Assembly: GCA_019279435.1 (NCBI GenBank)
Contig: JAAALK010000079.1
Location: forward strand, 80,532,162 to 80,596,161
DNA length: 64,000 nucleotides
From: Zizania palustris
Taxonomy: Eukaryota > Streptophyta > Magnoliopsida > Poales > Poaceae
Reading direction: 5' to 3'
Shown here: piece after piece, positions 9,526 to 21,018 of the stretch
Position numbering within the stretch: the stretch's first letter is position 1
Layout of the letters: every line of letters starts with the position of its first letter
Notes under the pieces: model-generated
Told to the model about the DNA's origin: nothing
The model's input: the letters and a program-made list of their open reading frames with translations, nothing else
The model's database searches: none
Program-made: the position numbers and the translations under genes

Positions 9526-9843
9526 AATCAAACTCCGACCGTCCCCCTCGGAGACTGCCGCCGCCACCGTTTCCCGGCGCCATCACCAGAGCCGGCCCGT
9601 CACCACCGTCGGAGCCCGCCACCGCCCCAGGAGGCCTTCACCGTGCGCCGTCCCCGTCGCCGCACCGGAGACCACTGCCGCCACCGGAGACTGCCACTGT
9701 CACCGTTTCCCGGCGCCGTCACTGGAGCCGGCCCGTCGCCACCGTCGGAGCCCACCACCGGCCCCCCAGAGCACTTCACCGTGCGCCGTCCCCGTCGCCG
9801 CCACCGGAGAACGCCGCCGCCACCGGAGCCCGTTGCCGACACT
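9521..9843 (+). other. GC-rich first-exon-like segment of the CACTA gene
   Basis: A Pro/Arg-rich GC-rich block made of imperfect repeats of ccgccgccaccgg, open in two plus frames. It ends in ACTG|GTAGGTTATGG, a plausible splice donor at 9844, after which composition switches abruptly to AT-rich intron-like sequence. Probably a 5' untranslated or leader exon of the transposon gene. Protein coding is doubtful because both frames are low-complexity. Confidence 0.35.
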
Positions 9844-10506
9844 GGTAGGTTATGGTTTTAATGCATTTTCAGATTGAGTTTGTTGTTTAGAGGAGTTCAT
9901 ATTGTATAGGTTATGGTTTGAATGTGGTTGAATGCATTTTCAAAAGTTGTTGGTTGCTATTGACTCATGAAGAGGGAAGGAAATTAGAGGGGTTTGTAGA
10001 AAAATGGTTCATCTTTACCTTGAATTTTCATAACATTTTCACCTCTATAATTGAATGGAGGATATACACTTTAGACAACAGAAGAGATTGAGCTATTGCT
10101 GCTCATATGGTGTATCTCTTCCTTCTGCATTTTAGTTATGAGAAAATGTGGTAGATAATGGTAGATAGCTGGAAAAAATTCTCTTATCATTGTGCTCCGA
10201 AAAAATTAATTAATTTGGTTAAAAATCTATAAATTTGTAGTGATGCCAACATGCTACATTTCCCACATTCTTTGGTAACATACATATTGAGATGTAGTAT
10301 ATATTTGAATCCTATAGGAATGGATTCCTATAGAATTTGCTAAAAATTTGTTTGGCTTACCACATGAGAAACAAAGGATTCCATGATGTTAGGGAGTGAA
10401 TCCTATGGAAATTTTCCATGAGCTCAATATTCTCAGAGCTCACCAATGACACTTTGTGCTCCTTTAAGCTCAATTAGGATGCCCGCCACTGCTAATCCGG
10501 CTAAAG
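9844..10506 (+). other. Intron-like AT-rich stretch in the CACTA element
   Basis: No gene. It follows a candidate donor and leads into the tandem array. Near 10290-10440 it holds inverted pieces of the aatcctatagga type that resemble a decayed MITE, but no clean ends were found. Confidence 0.35.
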
Positions 10507-11580
10507 ACCAACATTAGATTATGCAATTCCTTTTAGAGGCCTATGATGCAAATAGTAATTGAGTTATCTCATGTATGTCATCAAGCCGTGGGACACATCC
10601 ATTCCTGTCAACAACTTCTTCTTTCTCATGTTGCTGACAGGGAATGGATGTGGTCACGATTCCATGGCAGCCATGAACATATTTGAAAAACAACACAAAA
10701 TATGCTGAGGCCTAAACAACACTGTGATCAGTTTACTACTGTTATTACTTCTAAGGCTACTATACTAATCCTCAAGTTCATGCATCCAGTTGAAGACCAA
10801 CATTAGATTCCGCAATTCCTTTTAGTGGCCTATGATGCAAATAGTTATTGAGTTATCTCATGTATGTCATCAAGCCGTGTGACACATCCATTCCTGTCAA
10901 CAACTTCTTCTTTCTCATGTTGCTGACAGGGAATGGATGTGCACACGGTTCCATGGCAGCCATGAACATTTTGAAAAACAACACAAAATTTGTTGAGGCC
11001 TAAACAACACTGTGATCAGTTTACTACTGTTATTACTTCTAAGGCTACTATACTAATCCTCAAGTTCATCCGGCTGAAGGCCAACATTAGATTCTGCAAT
11101 TCCTTTTAGAGGCCTATGATGCAAATTGTTATTGAGTTATCTCATGTATGTCATCAAGCCATGGGACACATCCATTCCTGTCAACAGCTTCTTTCTCGTG
11201 TTGCTGACAGGGAATGGATGTGCTCATGGTTCCATGGCAGCCATGAACATTTTGAAAAACAACACAAAATATGCTAAGGCCTCAACAACACTGTGATCAG
11301 TTTACTACTGTTATTACTTCTAAGGCTACTATACTAATCCTCAAGTTCATACATCCGGTTGAAGACCAACATTAGATTCTGCAATTCCTTTTAGTGGCCT
11401 ATGATGCAAATTGTTATTGAGTTATCTCATGTATGTCATCAAGCCGCGTGACACATACATTCCTGTCAACAACTTCTTCTTTCTCATGTTGCTGACAGGG
11501 AATGGATGTGCACACGGTTCCATGGCAGCCATGAACATTTTGAAAAACAACACAAAATATGATGAGGCCTCAACAACACT
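10507..11580 (+). repeat. 285-bp tandem array, about 3.8 copies, each carrying a hairpin
   Basis: Copies start at 10507, 10795, 11079 and 11364 (periods 288, 284, 285), each at ga/gccaacattag. Each unit contains an inverted repeat: in unit 1, the arm at 10596-10615 (catccattcctgtcaacaac) pairs with 10630-10650 across a 14-nt loop, leaving about one mismatch and one bulge. A second palindrome (ttccatggcagccatgaa) follows. Copies differ by scattered substitutions and small indels, but the arms are preserved. Located in the leader or intron of the CACTA gene. Short open frames within it are incidental. Confidence 0.85.
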
Positions 11581-11716
11581 AGAGAGAGAGAACAACACAA
11601 TATCCTAACTTTAGGATTAGTATAGTGGCTTCGGAAGTAATAGCCTCTTAACTATGAAAATATGATAGCAGACCTTTTTTTCTTAACCAAAATTCCGATA
11701 CATTAGCCTCTTAACT

Positions 11717-12864
11717 ATGAATAGTTTATCTATGGCGGAAGAAGGACGTTCCATCGAGGAACTCATCTATGAGTCTCCCGCAAAAACAAATAAAGAGGGT
11801 TCATCTGAAGGATCCTCCGATAGCGAATCTTCGTACCACTCTCCGGAGAATGAACATCCAATGGAGCCTAGGAAGAAGAGAACAAGAGAAGACACCGATG
11901 ATGATTACATTCCTGAAGCTCAAGCGGAGGTAATTATTACGTTAGTAACAAGTCAGAGCAGCTTCTAACCGAGGATTACATTCCTGAAGCTCACATTGTC
12001 TATCATCGTAGGATCGTCCAAAGCGAGGAAGAAAGCGTCGATTATTCCAAGTCGAGAAAAGAACAACTATTGTCCCAGCTATTGAGTCAGCTAAGCGAAC
12101 AGATGTTGAGCCCGCTGCCACAACATCCTCTGCAAATGCGAAGAGGAGAGGGAAACGGGAGAAGAACAAGCTGCATACAACTATCTATGAGGTTGAAGAA
12201 GTGCATGTTGATGGGGCTCCAAAGAAGCCAAAAGAAATCACAGCGAAGTGGCGTAACGACTGTGGATGTCTCACCAGGGAGCGATGTAAGATAGTTTGGA
12301 AAAATTAGAAGACTGTCCCTGAAGCTACAAAGAACGAATTGTGGCAGCATATAAAAGTGCATTATAAATTCCCGGAAGACCGCTTAGAAGATGCTAAAGC
12401 TGCCACATTGAAGACTATCGGGAAGGCTCTTCGTACATTTAGGACTAAACTGAACACACAATACCTTCAGAAAGATGAGTCGTCGCTCAATGACTACGGC
12501 TTTATAACGTCAAATGAATGGAATGAATTCAAAATGCAGCATTGCTCGGAAGAAGCCAAACAAGAGAGCATCATGTTCAAAGAACTTAATAAGAAGAGTA
12601 AGTTCCTACATAAACTTGGGCCAGGTGGATATAAGGCCAAGGAGGAAGAGTGGAGTAGAAAGGAGGAGGAGGACCATGCGGCTGGGTTACCTAAACAGTT
12701 TTCAGGTGCTGATCAGTGCACTAAAAGATGGCTCCTAGGTCGAGCTAAAAAACACCCGAGGGCCAATATATGCTCTCCGACTCACGGACTAGTGAAGTAT
12801 TCCAGAAAGCACAGGAAATCGCTGAGTTGGAGAAGACTAGAAAGTTCAAGCCCGAGGGATGTAA
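11717..12864 (+). pseudogene. Plant En/Spm-type transposon protein (PF03004-like), N-terminal portion
   Basis: It opens with an acidic, Ser-rich region (MAEEGRSIEELIYESP, start at 11741) and a basic patch RKKRTRED, up to a probable donor at about 11931 (GAG|GTAATT). A coding stretch then resumes from about 11969. Residues encoded at 12220-12560 (KWRNDCGC, KIVWKN, ELWQHIKVHYKFP, LRTFRTKLN, ITSNEWNEF) match the plant transposase Ptta/En/Spm family pattern as I know it. Damage: a TAG at 12306-12308 where family members have Trp, and a frameshift near 12745-12775, after which TSEVFQKAQEIAELEKTRK continues in another frame. The gene is then split at 12864 by the solo LTR and resumes at 16621. Confidence 0.7.
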
Positions 12865-15800
12865 TGTAACAGCCCAGAATAAAAAAAATAAAATAAAATG
12901 GGGAAAATAAATTTTCTGAAATAAAAGGATTTATTTTATTAAAGAAAACTCCTAAAAGAGCCCTATTAAAGCCAAATAGAGATAAATATTCAAAATTTGG
13001 ACTTGAAAATTTTATGGGATAAACTAGAGGCCAAGAAATATTTTTGAGAATTTTTACAAAATTTTAGCAACAGTGCTTCAAGCCTTAATCGAATAATTAA
13101 TATTCTGGAATTATTTTAAAACAGAAAAATGATTTTAATTGTTATTGGGCCGCAACCCTGTTTTCCCCCTCTAAGGCCTTTTGGCCCGGCCCAATCCATC
13201 GGCCGCGCCCACTGATGGGTGGGCCCTCCCTGTCGGCACCGTCACTCTCTCAATCCCCGCCCGCGTCCGGATTGGCCCCACCTGTCGGTTGCTTGCGCGC
13301 GCGCCTAGCCGCTGCCCTCCCGGGCCCATGCGTCGGCACCGCGCTCCGTCGCTGACGACCCGAGCCCACCCGCCAGCTCCTTCTTCTCCAATGGGATTTT
13401 TCCCCAATTCCCGCCGGCCGAACCCTAGCCTTCCAAATCCGCCGTCGCCAGCCCCCTTTCCAAAATTTTATCGCGCGGTCATGCTTGCCATAACCCGGGG
13501 ATCCTTTCCCCTCTGTTACCCGACGCAATCACGCAGGAAATCGCGGGAGGGATACGTATGGAAAGCTTGCCGGCGCAAGTTTGGAAACCTTTGGGTTTCC
13601 TTCTTTCCCCTTGCCAAACCGACGCCGGTGACCCCTATTTAAACACCCCAACGTCGCCGCATTTCGCCACACCACCCGAGCCCTAGTTGGCGCAATCTCG
13701 AAGGCCACCGCCCTTCTTTTTGGTTTTCCCTCTGCTCTCTCTCCGGCAGGACCTCACCGGCGCTCCCAGCCACCTCCGCCCTCGCCGAGGCCACCGCCGG
13801 GACCGTCGTCGCCCCCTCTACCCCGGCCCCACCTCCATTAGGCCGGATCACCGCCAGATCGCCGCGCCGACGTCGGACCCGAAAGCTTCGCCGCTTTCTC
13901 CTCGCCGCCGATCGCCACCAGTCCATCCCCGTCGCCACCTCCGGTACGGGTGCACTCCCCTCCCTTCCCCCTTTCCATTTCCGCCGTCGCCTAGGGTCAT
14001 GGGCCACCGCTACCGCCGCTCGCCGCTCGCCGTCGCTCCGTCGGTGCTGGGGACGAAGCCCTCAGCTTCCCCCGTGCCGCGCGCGTGCCGGACGGGCCCT
14101 GTGCCATCCGATTTGAGGCGAACGGCTACGATTAAAACCCGCTCGGGTTTAATCTGGGCCGTCCACTCGGACAAAGGGGTACCAAGGCCTCTCGGCCGTA
14201 GGATCTCACTTAAACGCCCCGCCCAGCCGGCGACCGTTGGATCTGGATCCAACGGTCCAGATCCGATCGGCCCACGCGCACAGTGCGCGGGTCCATGGTG
14301 GACCTGGCTCACCGTGGACCCCCGCCTGATTTCTGTTTAAAATAAAATTCAGAAAAATACTTTAAACTTTAAAAAATTCATATCTTTCTCAAATTAACTC
14401 CAAATTTCACCATTTTAATTCTGGAAAATTTGTATTTTTATTCTCTACACTTTTATGCAATAAAAACAATATGTTTATTTGGCACATAATAATATTATTA
14501 AATAATAAAGAAAAGTCCCCTTTAGGATTAAAATCATATTTCATTTAAATAATCCAGAAAAACCCTTAAAATATATATATATATATTAATTTCTGGAAAC
14601 ATAATGACTCCATTGCAATGTTTATAAGCCAATAAAAATATAATGATTCATTTTGCCCATTTCATTTTATTAAATAAACATTTCCAAGGCCCTTTAAGAT
14701 AAATGATTAGCTCATATAATAAAAATGCCACACTTTACAAAAATATCATGAAAACTTATATAATAAATTCAGAGGACTTAATGACTTTATTCCATTGTTT
14801 TAATGCAACAAAAATAGCATGATCACTTTGCCCACTTTAGTCTATTAATTAATAATGCAAAAGCCCTTGTAGGATGATTAAGTAATTCATATAATAAAAG
14901 TTAAACGCTTTATAAAAATGTCATGACAACTTATATAATAACTTCAGAAAACCTAACAACTTGAGTTCACTACTTTTACTACAATAATAATGTTATTATA
15001 TACCTTTTTAGTTAATCTCTAAAAAGGAAAATAAAACCTCTAGGAAAAATAATTACATCAAGTCATAAAATTCAGAAATCTCATTAGAAATCAATCTTAA
15101 ATATTTAAATAACAATTCCCTAAACTTTAAGACTCTATCTCCTTTACTTAATCCAACAAAAACATGTATGTTGGTATGGTTGATTTGTTTTGGATTGTTT
15201 ATCGAATGTTTATTTACTTTTCCGTATCGAGAAGACTACGAGTTCGTCGAGGAGCCGGAGTTCTATCCCGAGGTTCCACCTTCACCCTTTGCTGAGCAAG
15301 GCAAGTCATCGACCCCTCTTGTGGAAACAGTTGATCATCATTGAGCCCATGTTTTAATAAATTATCGCTATAACACATAGGATAATATTGCATTAGTCCA
15401 ATATCAAGCCCTACACTTATATTTATTAGATCCCCGTCCTTGTGTGCAACCCAAGCCATGCTTATTGAGCCTTAACTCCTTGTCACTCTACAAATATTAT
15501 ATTAGCTAGTGCCCAATGTATCGGCACAATTTCTATAGGATGAAAAGAATGAGTCGTAGATAGCTGGATTCTGATATATGAATTTCCCCGTTATTCTCGT
15601 CTCTGGACTCTGTTGGAGTTGGCTGAGTTATAAGTATGGTGGGTTCCAGGTGCAAGCTCGGGCATTGGTTGGTCGCACCCGGGGCACTATAAGGACCGGT
15701 CTGCGGGATCTGTTGCAAAGAACTTCCGTACCAACCACAAGTCTAATGGGTAAGTCCTAATTGGAAGTGTGAAACACTCCGACTCGATGCACCATAATGG

Positions 15801-16615
15801 AGGGGGCAAGGGGCAAGCATGTGGGCGACTTGTACCGACGAGGCTCAAGGGGGGGTATGGTGAGGCACCGACGCGTCAGGGCACGATATGAAACCTATAA
15901 GAGGGTGCATCTGAATCGAGGCGAACCATACGGAAGGTTTTGGCATGAGTTCCCGTGGAAAAGGTCATCTCGTTACACTTTGGTGTAAGTGGTCAGTGCG
16001 TGCCTTGTGGGTACAGTGGTACATCTCTGATCAGAGTAATTTAATCTTTTCGAAAAGCCGAGCCCACGGTCAAGGGCGGGTTGTGTGACTACTCGCAGTT
16101 AGTTTACAAATGTTTGAATGATTATTCATGGCATGTAAGGACTGTTGTGCGAGGAGGTAAAACGTAATCCTCGAGTTAGAAGATGATGATGCATACACAT
16201 GTTTATATTTTAGTACTAATAAATTGATCACGTTTAATGCTTTACAATTATGCTTCTTCCGCAAAATTAGCCACTACCTCCCTTGTTATTATCTTGCATT
16301 ATATTTGTATTCGGTGGCTTGCTGAGTATGTTTGTACTCACCCCCGTTGACTTACACCATCAGAGCCCGTCTACTACGAGGAGGATGAAGGTCTGGAGTA
16401 GCGACCCAGTCAAGGCGAGACTGGAAGGAGGCGTTCATCTAGGACCCCTTGATTTTATTAGTTTCTCTTCACTTTCATTCACTTTTGTAATAATGCGGTC
16501 TACGAACCGTGAATGATTGCCCGTATTGTATGTGGTCGCTTGATGAACGTCTTGGTTTATTGATTTTCTTTGGAATTTCAATAAAGGTCCTGATTTATTA
16601 AATCGGGGCGCGACA
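12865..16615 (+). repeat. Solo LTR of a Tekay/Del-type gypsy element
   Basis: Begins TGTAACAGCCC and ends GGGGCGCGACA, 3751 bp, with perfect 5-bp target duplications TGTAA at 12860-12864 and 16616-16620. No gag or pol lies between the ends, so the element was reduced to one LTR by recombination. The termini and the block around the ccgttggatc/ggatcc motifs near 14230-14300 are related to the LTRs of element D, so it is the same family or a sister. A TATA-like CTATTTAAAC is at 13635-13644. Open frames at 13.2-14.3 kb are GC-rich noise. It interrupts the CACTA transposon gene. Confidence 0.9.
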
Positions 16616-16620
16616 TGTAA

Positions 16621-17167
16621 TGACCAGCTTACATCTGTTCTCGGAAATGAGGAACATTGAGGGCGCACCCGAGGTGTCTCTTCTATAGCACCCTGGAAAA
16701 ATACTTTCAAGAAACAGGAGGGTGCCACATACAAGAAGCGTCAAGCACGCACAGACGACGCCGCAGAGCACCGTGCAGAGTGGGAGCGACATTTTTTTGA
16801 ATTTATTAATGAGAATCCAAACATAATGCAGGCTGCAGTGGGACAAATAATTGTGCCAGAGGTACGACTCGACGTACCAAGCAGTGTTGGCTCAGTACAA
16901 GACAAATTTCCTATAAATTATATTAAAGAGGACACACCATGCAGCCTGCATGTACCGATAGGGCGCAAAGGGCATTCCCAAGAGGCTGCACGAGGCATTG
17001 CTATGCCTGGGGATTTATTTCACAATCGGCCTATTCCTGCTGACTATACCAAGGTTCAGGTCAATGAGATCACCAACAACAGATTTATTAACGATCCCTT
17101 GGATTTTACAATGCCTGATGAGGGGATTGAGACAATCGGAGATGCTCTGAATAACTTTGTCCTATAG
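16621..17167 (+). pseudogene. En/Spm-type transposon protein, middle portion (DUF8039-like)
   Basis: Removing the LTR and one TSD joins this to 12864 in the frame of the preceding segment (…CN then DQLTSVLGNEEH). The following residues include a KKRQARTDDAAEHRAEWERHF helix and, from 16826, an intact 113-residue stretch ending DEGIETIGDALNNFVL, which resembles the DUF8039 region of grass CACTA proteins. The frame ends with TAG at 17165-17167, where homologues typically have Trp, and continues in the same frame. Assigned by family resemblance only; no profile search could be run. Confidence 0.6.
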
Positions 17168-18029
17168 GCGAGCCGAGATATCAAATTACTGCAGACAAGT
17201 TCTCAGAGTAAATCGCCTATTGTCTCATCACAATCCCCCACATATCTTTCATCTCAAGATGTGCAAAATATAGGATCTTTATCACCTGTTGATGAGCGTG
17301 AGATAGAGGAAGAGGCAGAGGAAGAGCCAGTGCCCGATAAAGTGGCAGAAGTGATAGAATCGAAAGTGACTTCTGATCCTCAAATGCCAGTGCCAGAAGT
17401 GCTTGAGCCCACTGATGAGCCCAACACAAATGTGCTAGAGCCAGATCAAATGCTAGTGTCAGTTCCGGCTGAGCCTCAAGTGCCAGTTCCGGCTGAGTCT
17501 CAAGTGCCAGTTCCGGCTGAGCCTCAAGTGCCAGTGGCCAAGCCCATAACAAAAGTGCCAGTGCTAGTTGTCGAGCCTAAAAAACGATGCATGCCCAAAG
17601 CCAGCAATCCAGAAGATAACTGTTCAAGCTGGGCAGTGTTCTGCGCTGAAATCTGAGATGCATAAATTTTTTACTACTATGGGGCAAACACGTTCTATGC
17701 CCGAAGCGGCTACCATAAAGGCTCCAGTACAAAAGCATGCGGGCTCACTTTCTGTTGATAAATGGACCTACGGAGACGAGGATTATATCGAATACGAACC
17801 AGACAAACCATTATTACCCGAAGGAGTACTTAAGAGTATGCCTTGGATGATGAAAACATTTCATGACTGGTACCTCGAAGCGTCTTCGTTAGGAGTTACA
17901 CAAATAGAACTGAAGGTTCCACAAAAAATATTCAACTGCCCAGAGTTTAAGCTTGCACTATTTTTCGACGACTTCCATCGGATGTTTCGTCTGCAGTGAA
18001 CCGACATCACAAGCATGATGCTCTGGTGC
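17168..18029 (+). pseudogene. CACTA gene, proline/valine-repeat region and pre-protease region
   Basis: Continues after the TAG. It encodes a Glu-rich stretch, then an imperfect repeat of VPVPAEPQ (three units near 17455-17540), then in another frame (17568-17999) a region with KWTYGDEDYIEYEPDKPLL and WMMKTFHDWYLEASSLG that resembles the segment just before the Ulp1 domain in grass CACTA proteins. A frame change near 17570-17640 is probably an indel. A candidate intron runs from the gtaagtac donor at 18031 to the atatgcag acceptor at about 18110. Confidence 0.5.
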
Positions 18030-18110
18030 ATGTAAGTACTTTATACTTTGTCAATACAAAGCAAAAATAAATAATGTCTTATATTGACTATTGTTTCATA
18101 ACATATGCAG

Positions 18111-18845
18111 TTGTAATTCAATTTGTGACGAGTCTAATATGTATTGTTACTTGAACCCGTCATTCATAAGCCAAAGTGTGCTGAACCCGACACTAAACCA
18201 GAACGATAGCAAGTACTGGACTGCGGGTAAGAAAAAATTTCAAAGAAAGATGTTCAATAAAGACGAAGATGCACTTAAGAAGAAGAAAAGGAGTTGTGCC
18301 GCGCTGTATATTGCGCGGTGCATGGATCAATGGAAGGACAGAGAAATGATAAGTGGGGCATATAACTTTAAGTAAGTATACCCACTATATACACTTAATC
18401 ATGTTTTATCGATTATGAAACTAACATAATCATATATTACTTCTTTCGATAGTGATCATTGGATTGCACTTCTGATATACCCAAAGAGCTCAAGGGTTTA
18501 TGTGCTCGACTCGCTCGACAAACCCAAAAAAGAATATCAAGATATATTAAATGTTATTCAGAGTGCATACAAATACTACATGGAAAAGTTAGGTGGCCCA
18601 CATGATCCACATAGGCCGAAAGATATGCTTATCAGAACCAACTATCCAGTAATATTATATTTTTAAATTTCTTAATTAAATTGATAAAGCCAAACTATAT
18701 ATCGTTCTAACTTTGTCTATTTTGAAGTGTCACAAACAATCTCTTGGTTCCGTGCATTGCGGCTATTGTACTTGTGATTTCATGAGCAATAACTTAGGAA
18801 AGTTTGGGCGGACAGTATCTGAAGATACTAAAGAATTACGTTGAT
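18111..18845 (+). pseudogene. Ulp1-like C48 cysteine peptidase region of the CACTA gene
   Basis: Reads as three exons with consensus borders: 18111-18373 (donor GTAAGTAT at 18374), 18453-18648 (acceptor CGATAG, donor GTAATA) and from about 18727 (acceptor TTGAAG). Catalytic features of the SUMO-protease fold are all visible: DHWIALLIYP (His), YVLDSLD (Asp), CHKQSLGS (Gln) and HCGYCTCDF (Cys). In the known family these hydrolyse SUMO or SUMO-like conjugates; many plant DNA transposons carry such domains with unknown role. The stop at about 18840 interrupts the usual C-terminal segment, and upstream stops mean no full protein is made. Confidence 0.72.
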
Positions 18846-19515
18846 TTCTTGTGTGTTAATCTAATATAACTTGCAGCGTATGTACTTATATGTTACGTAT
18901 GCAGGCGTCAGGTCCATCAACCGTTGCCCAGAAGAGCTAACTCTCAGAATCACAAATGTACGAAATCGTATCAAGGATGTGCCGCTTCATGATGCATGAG
19001 ATTCTTCATGAGCTTGGAGCATTGTTCGATCCAGAGAGTGAAGTGGCCAAGCATCCAACTTTGTATGATTGGGCCGTAAGAATGAAAAGGCAAAGCATAA
19101 CAAAACGATAAGAATTTGTTACCAATAGATGCGCAAGATATGAGTTGGCCTTCCAAGAACACATAAACCGCATGAGTATGTATTTGTGAAACAATGGTTA
19201 ATTTTGAAATTTTGATAGATGTAAACTTTTTAGACTTGATGTGTGATGAAATGTAAATTTGTAAATTGATGAGATGTGTTGTTGTTGTTGCTGTGTATGT
19301 AGATGGCTGTGTGAAGCATATAATGTAAACTTTGTAAATTTGTAAATTGATGAGATGGATGGTTGTTGTGTTGATGTGTTGCTGTTGTGGATGTGTATGT
19401 GGATATGTGGATGTTTTGCTGCTGTGTATGTGGATGGCTGTGTGAAGCATATAATTTCTGTGTTTTGGTTTGTGGGACTGTGAATTATGGATCACAACAT
19501 TCTGTGTTATGGGTT
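18846..19515 (+). other. CACTA 3' end and 3' untranslated region with TG-rich repeats
   Basis: Traces of the last exon (VRNRIKDVPLHD-type residues near 18960-18995) are broken by stops. From about 19230 to 19470 a TG-rich stretch repeats atgagatg, gttgttg and gctgtgtatgt.gatggctgtgtgaagcatataat two to three times. No separate gene seen. Confidence 0.45.
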
Positions 19516-19846
19516 ATACACAGCAGTGGCGGGCAGATGAGGTCAGCGCGCCCGTTACTGCTGTTGACACAGTGGTGGCGGGCGCGCTGACCTTATCTGC
19601 CCGCCACTGCTATTGATAACAGTAGTGGCGGGCAGATGAGGTCAGCGCGCCCGTTACTGCTGTGCCAACAGCAGTGGCGGGCACGCTGACCTCATCTGCC
19701 CGCCACTGCTGTTGACACAGCGGTGGCGGGCGCGCCGACCGCCACTGCTAACCCGTGATAGCAGTGGCGTTGTAGCAGTGGCGGACTGGATGCCCGCCAC
19801 TACAGGTCGGTTTTGCCCACCGCTACAGTATCGCTTTGTAGTAGTG
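19516..19846 (-). repeat. CACTA right terminal and subterminal inverted repeats
   Basis: At least six alternating blocks of agcagtggcgggc and gcccgccactgct separated by ATGAGGTCAGCGCG-type spacers, ending gtttgtagtagtg-like at 19833-19846, i.e. CACTACTACAAAGCG on the minus strand. This matches the motif at the left end. The blocks can pair into long hairpins. Confidence 0.75.
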
Positions 19847-19859
19847 TTCCATCATTAAA

Positions 19860-20160
19860 ATTGTGCAGAGCTGGCAAAGATGGGCGGCGGCGACTGATGT
19901 GAGCGGAGATGGGTGGCGGTAATGGCGACTGATGCGGGCCGATAGCAACGACCGACGCCAACAACGTGATATGGGCGGCGATGACTAACATGGGCAGCTG
20001 GACATGGGCGGCGGGACATCGGCGATGGGAGATGGGTGGCAGCAATAGCGACTGATGCGGGCCGGTAGCAGCGACCGACGCCAACAACGGGATATGGGCG
20101 GCGAGGGCAACAGGACATGGGCGGCGGGACATCGGCGGCGGCCAACGGCGGTGGCCAGAG
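19860..20160 (-). repeat. GC-rich minisatellite just outside the CACTA right end
   Basis: A block of about 120 bp containing gcgactgatgcgggcc and gcgaccgacgccaacaacg occurs twice (about 19923 and 20047), embedded in atgggcggcg repeats. The minus-strand open frames are repeat-encoded low complexity and not convincing genes. Confidence 0.6.
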
Positions 20161-21018
20161 CAGCGTCGGCTATAGATAGGTGGTGGCATACACCGGTTCA
20201 CTTTTCACTTTGATGTTTTTGTAAACACAGGATGCAAGGCCACTCTCAGTACAACACATGCTTTATTTGATTTAAAAAAAATAGGGAGAAAAGTCTAAAA
20301 GAGTATAATTACTGGTTGTCATATTGTACTGGATGATGATGTAAACGATTAGAGCGGCATTTTAACAATTTTCTCGCTGGAACGGGAGCTCGGCGGGGAA
20401 GGCCAACACTCGCGGCCAGGGGGGAGGGGCGCACGGTGGCCTGTGGGCTAGGGTTTGCAGCGAGATTCAATTCCAAATTATGTCGAATGTGCATGCGCTG
20501 GTGGAGGTTTGGTGGGCTGCGGGAGTATGACTGTTGGTGGTGGGGCCAGGCCTCTAAAACCTGAAAATATTTGATAGATTTACAGGTACCAGTCCATTAA
20601 AATTTTCTTGACGACTGGGGCGAGACTCAATGTGCCTCAGGCCCAGTTCCGAGAAAAAACTGTATGTCATCTGTACCATATAAGTTATGTGGGAATTTTT
20701 TTAAAACAATACAGTTTTTTAAAACAAATTTTAAATTTGATATACATATTTGAAAAATCGTAGAAGTAACCTTCCGTCGACGCTTCAAGTGTCGATTTAG
20801 ACTGATTGACCCTAAACCGACATACCATCTACCGATCTAGGCCAACCCTAAACCCTAAACTCAATCAGCTTAGATTGTGTGGCGTCCATGTCCCATCGGT
20901 GGTTTATCTATCGCCTAGATTGGCACATGGTCTATTGATTTAGGCCAAACCGACCTAAATCGTCGGATGAATCAATTATAATGTTATGTAACACTTTTCA
21001 ATCATCCCATATGGCTTA
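20161..21018. other. Unassigned non-coding stretch
   Basis: No gene or clear element. Mixed composition; a short segment near 20770-20990 contains several variants of cctaaaccgac / gatttaggccaaaccgac, a degenerate local repeat. Confidence 0.4.

Larger units (their letters stand above)
9411..19846 (+). mobile_element. CACTA (En/Spm-like) DNA transposon, non-autonomous or dead
   Basis: The candidate left end CACTACTACGAGAAA (9411) pairs with the right end reading CACTACTACAAAGCG on the minus strand (19846 inward). Both ends carry arrays of GGCGGGC/GCCCGCC subterminal repeats. The interior encodes a plant En/Spm-family transposase-type protein and a Ulp1-like C48 peptidase region, a combination seen in grass CACTA elements. 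The expected 3-bp target duplication is not visible (cgc left, ttc right), so the left end may be rearranged. Stops, a frameshift and a 3.75-kb solo LTR inside the gene make it inactive. No TNPD-like transposase with a DDE core was found. Confidence 0.72.

Noticed and set aside
10507..11580. CRISPR-like array
   Set aside because: The units are about 285 bp, directly abutting, without unique spacers, in a eukaryotic transposon.
13171..14340. Long overlapping open frames on both strands in GC-rich DNA
   Set aside because: They lie within the solo LTR, are Pro/Arg/Ala low-complexity, appear in several frames at once and have no recognisable domain.
18111..18845. Host SUMO protease gene
   Set aside because: It is embedded in CACTA ends, preceded by transposon-protein exons, with stops upstream; no independent start is seen.
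19800..20201. Minus-strand open frames of 96-133 residues
   Set aside because: Encoded by a GC-rich minisatellite in overlapping frames; no homology recognised.
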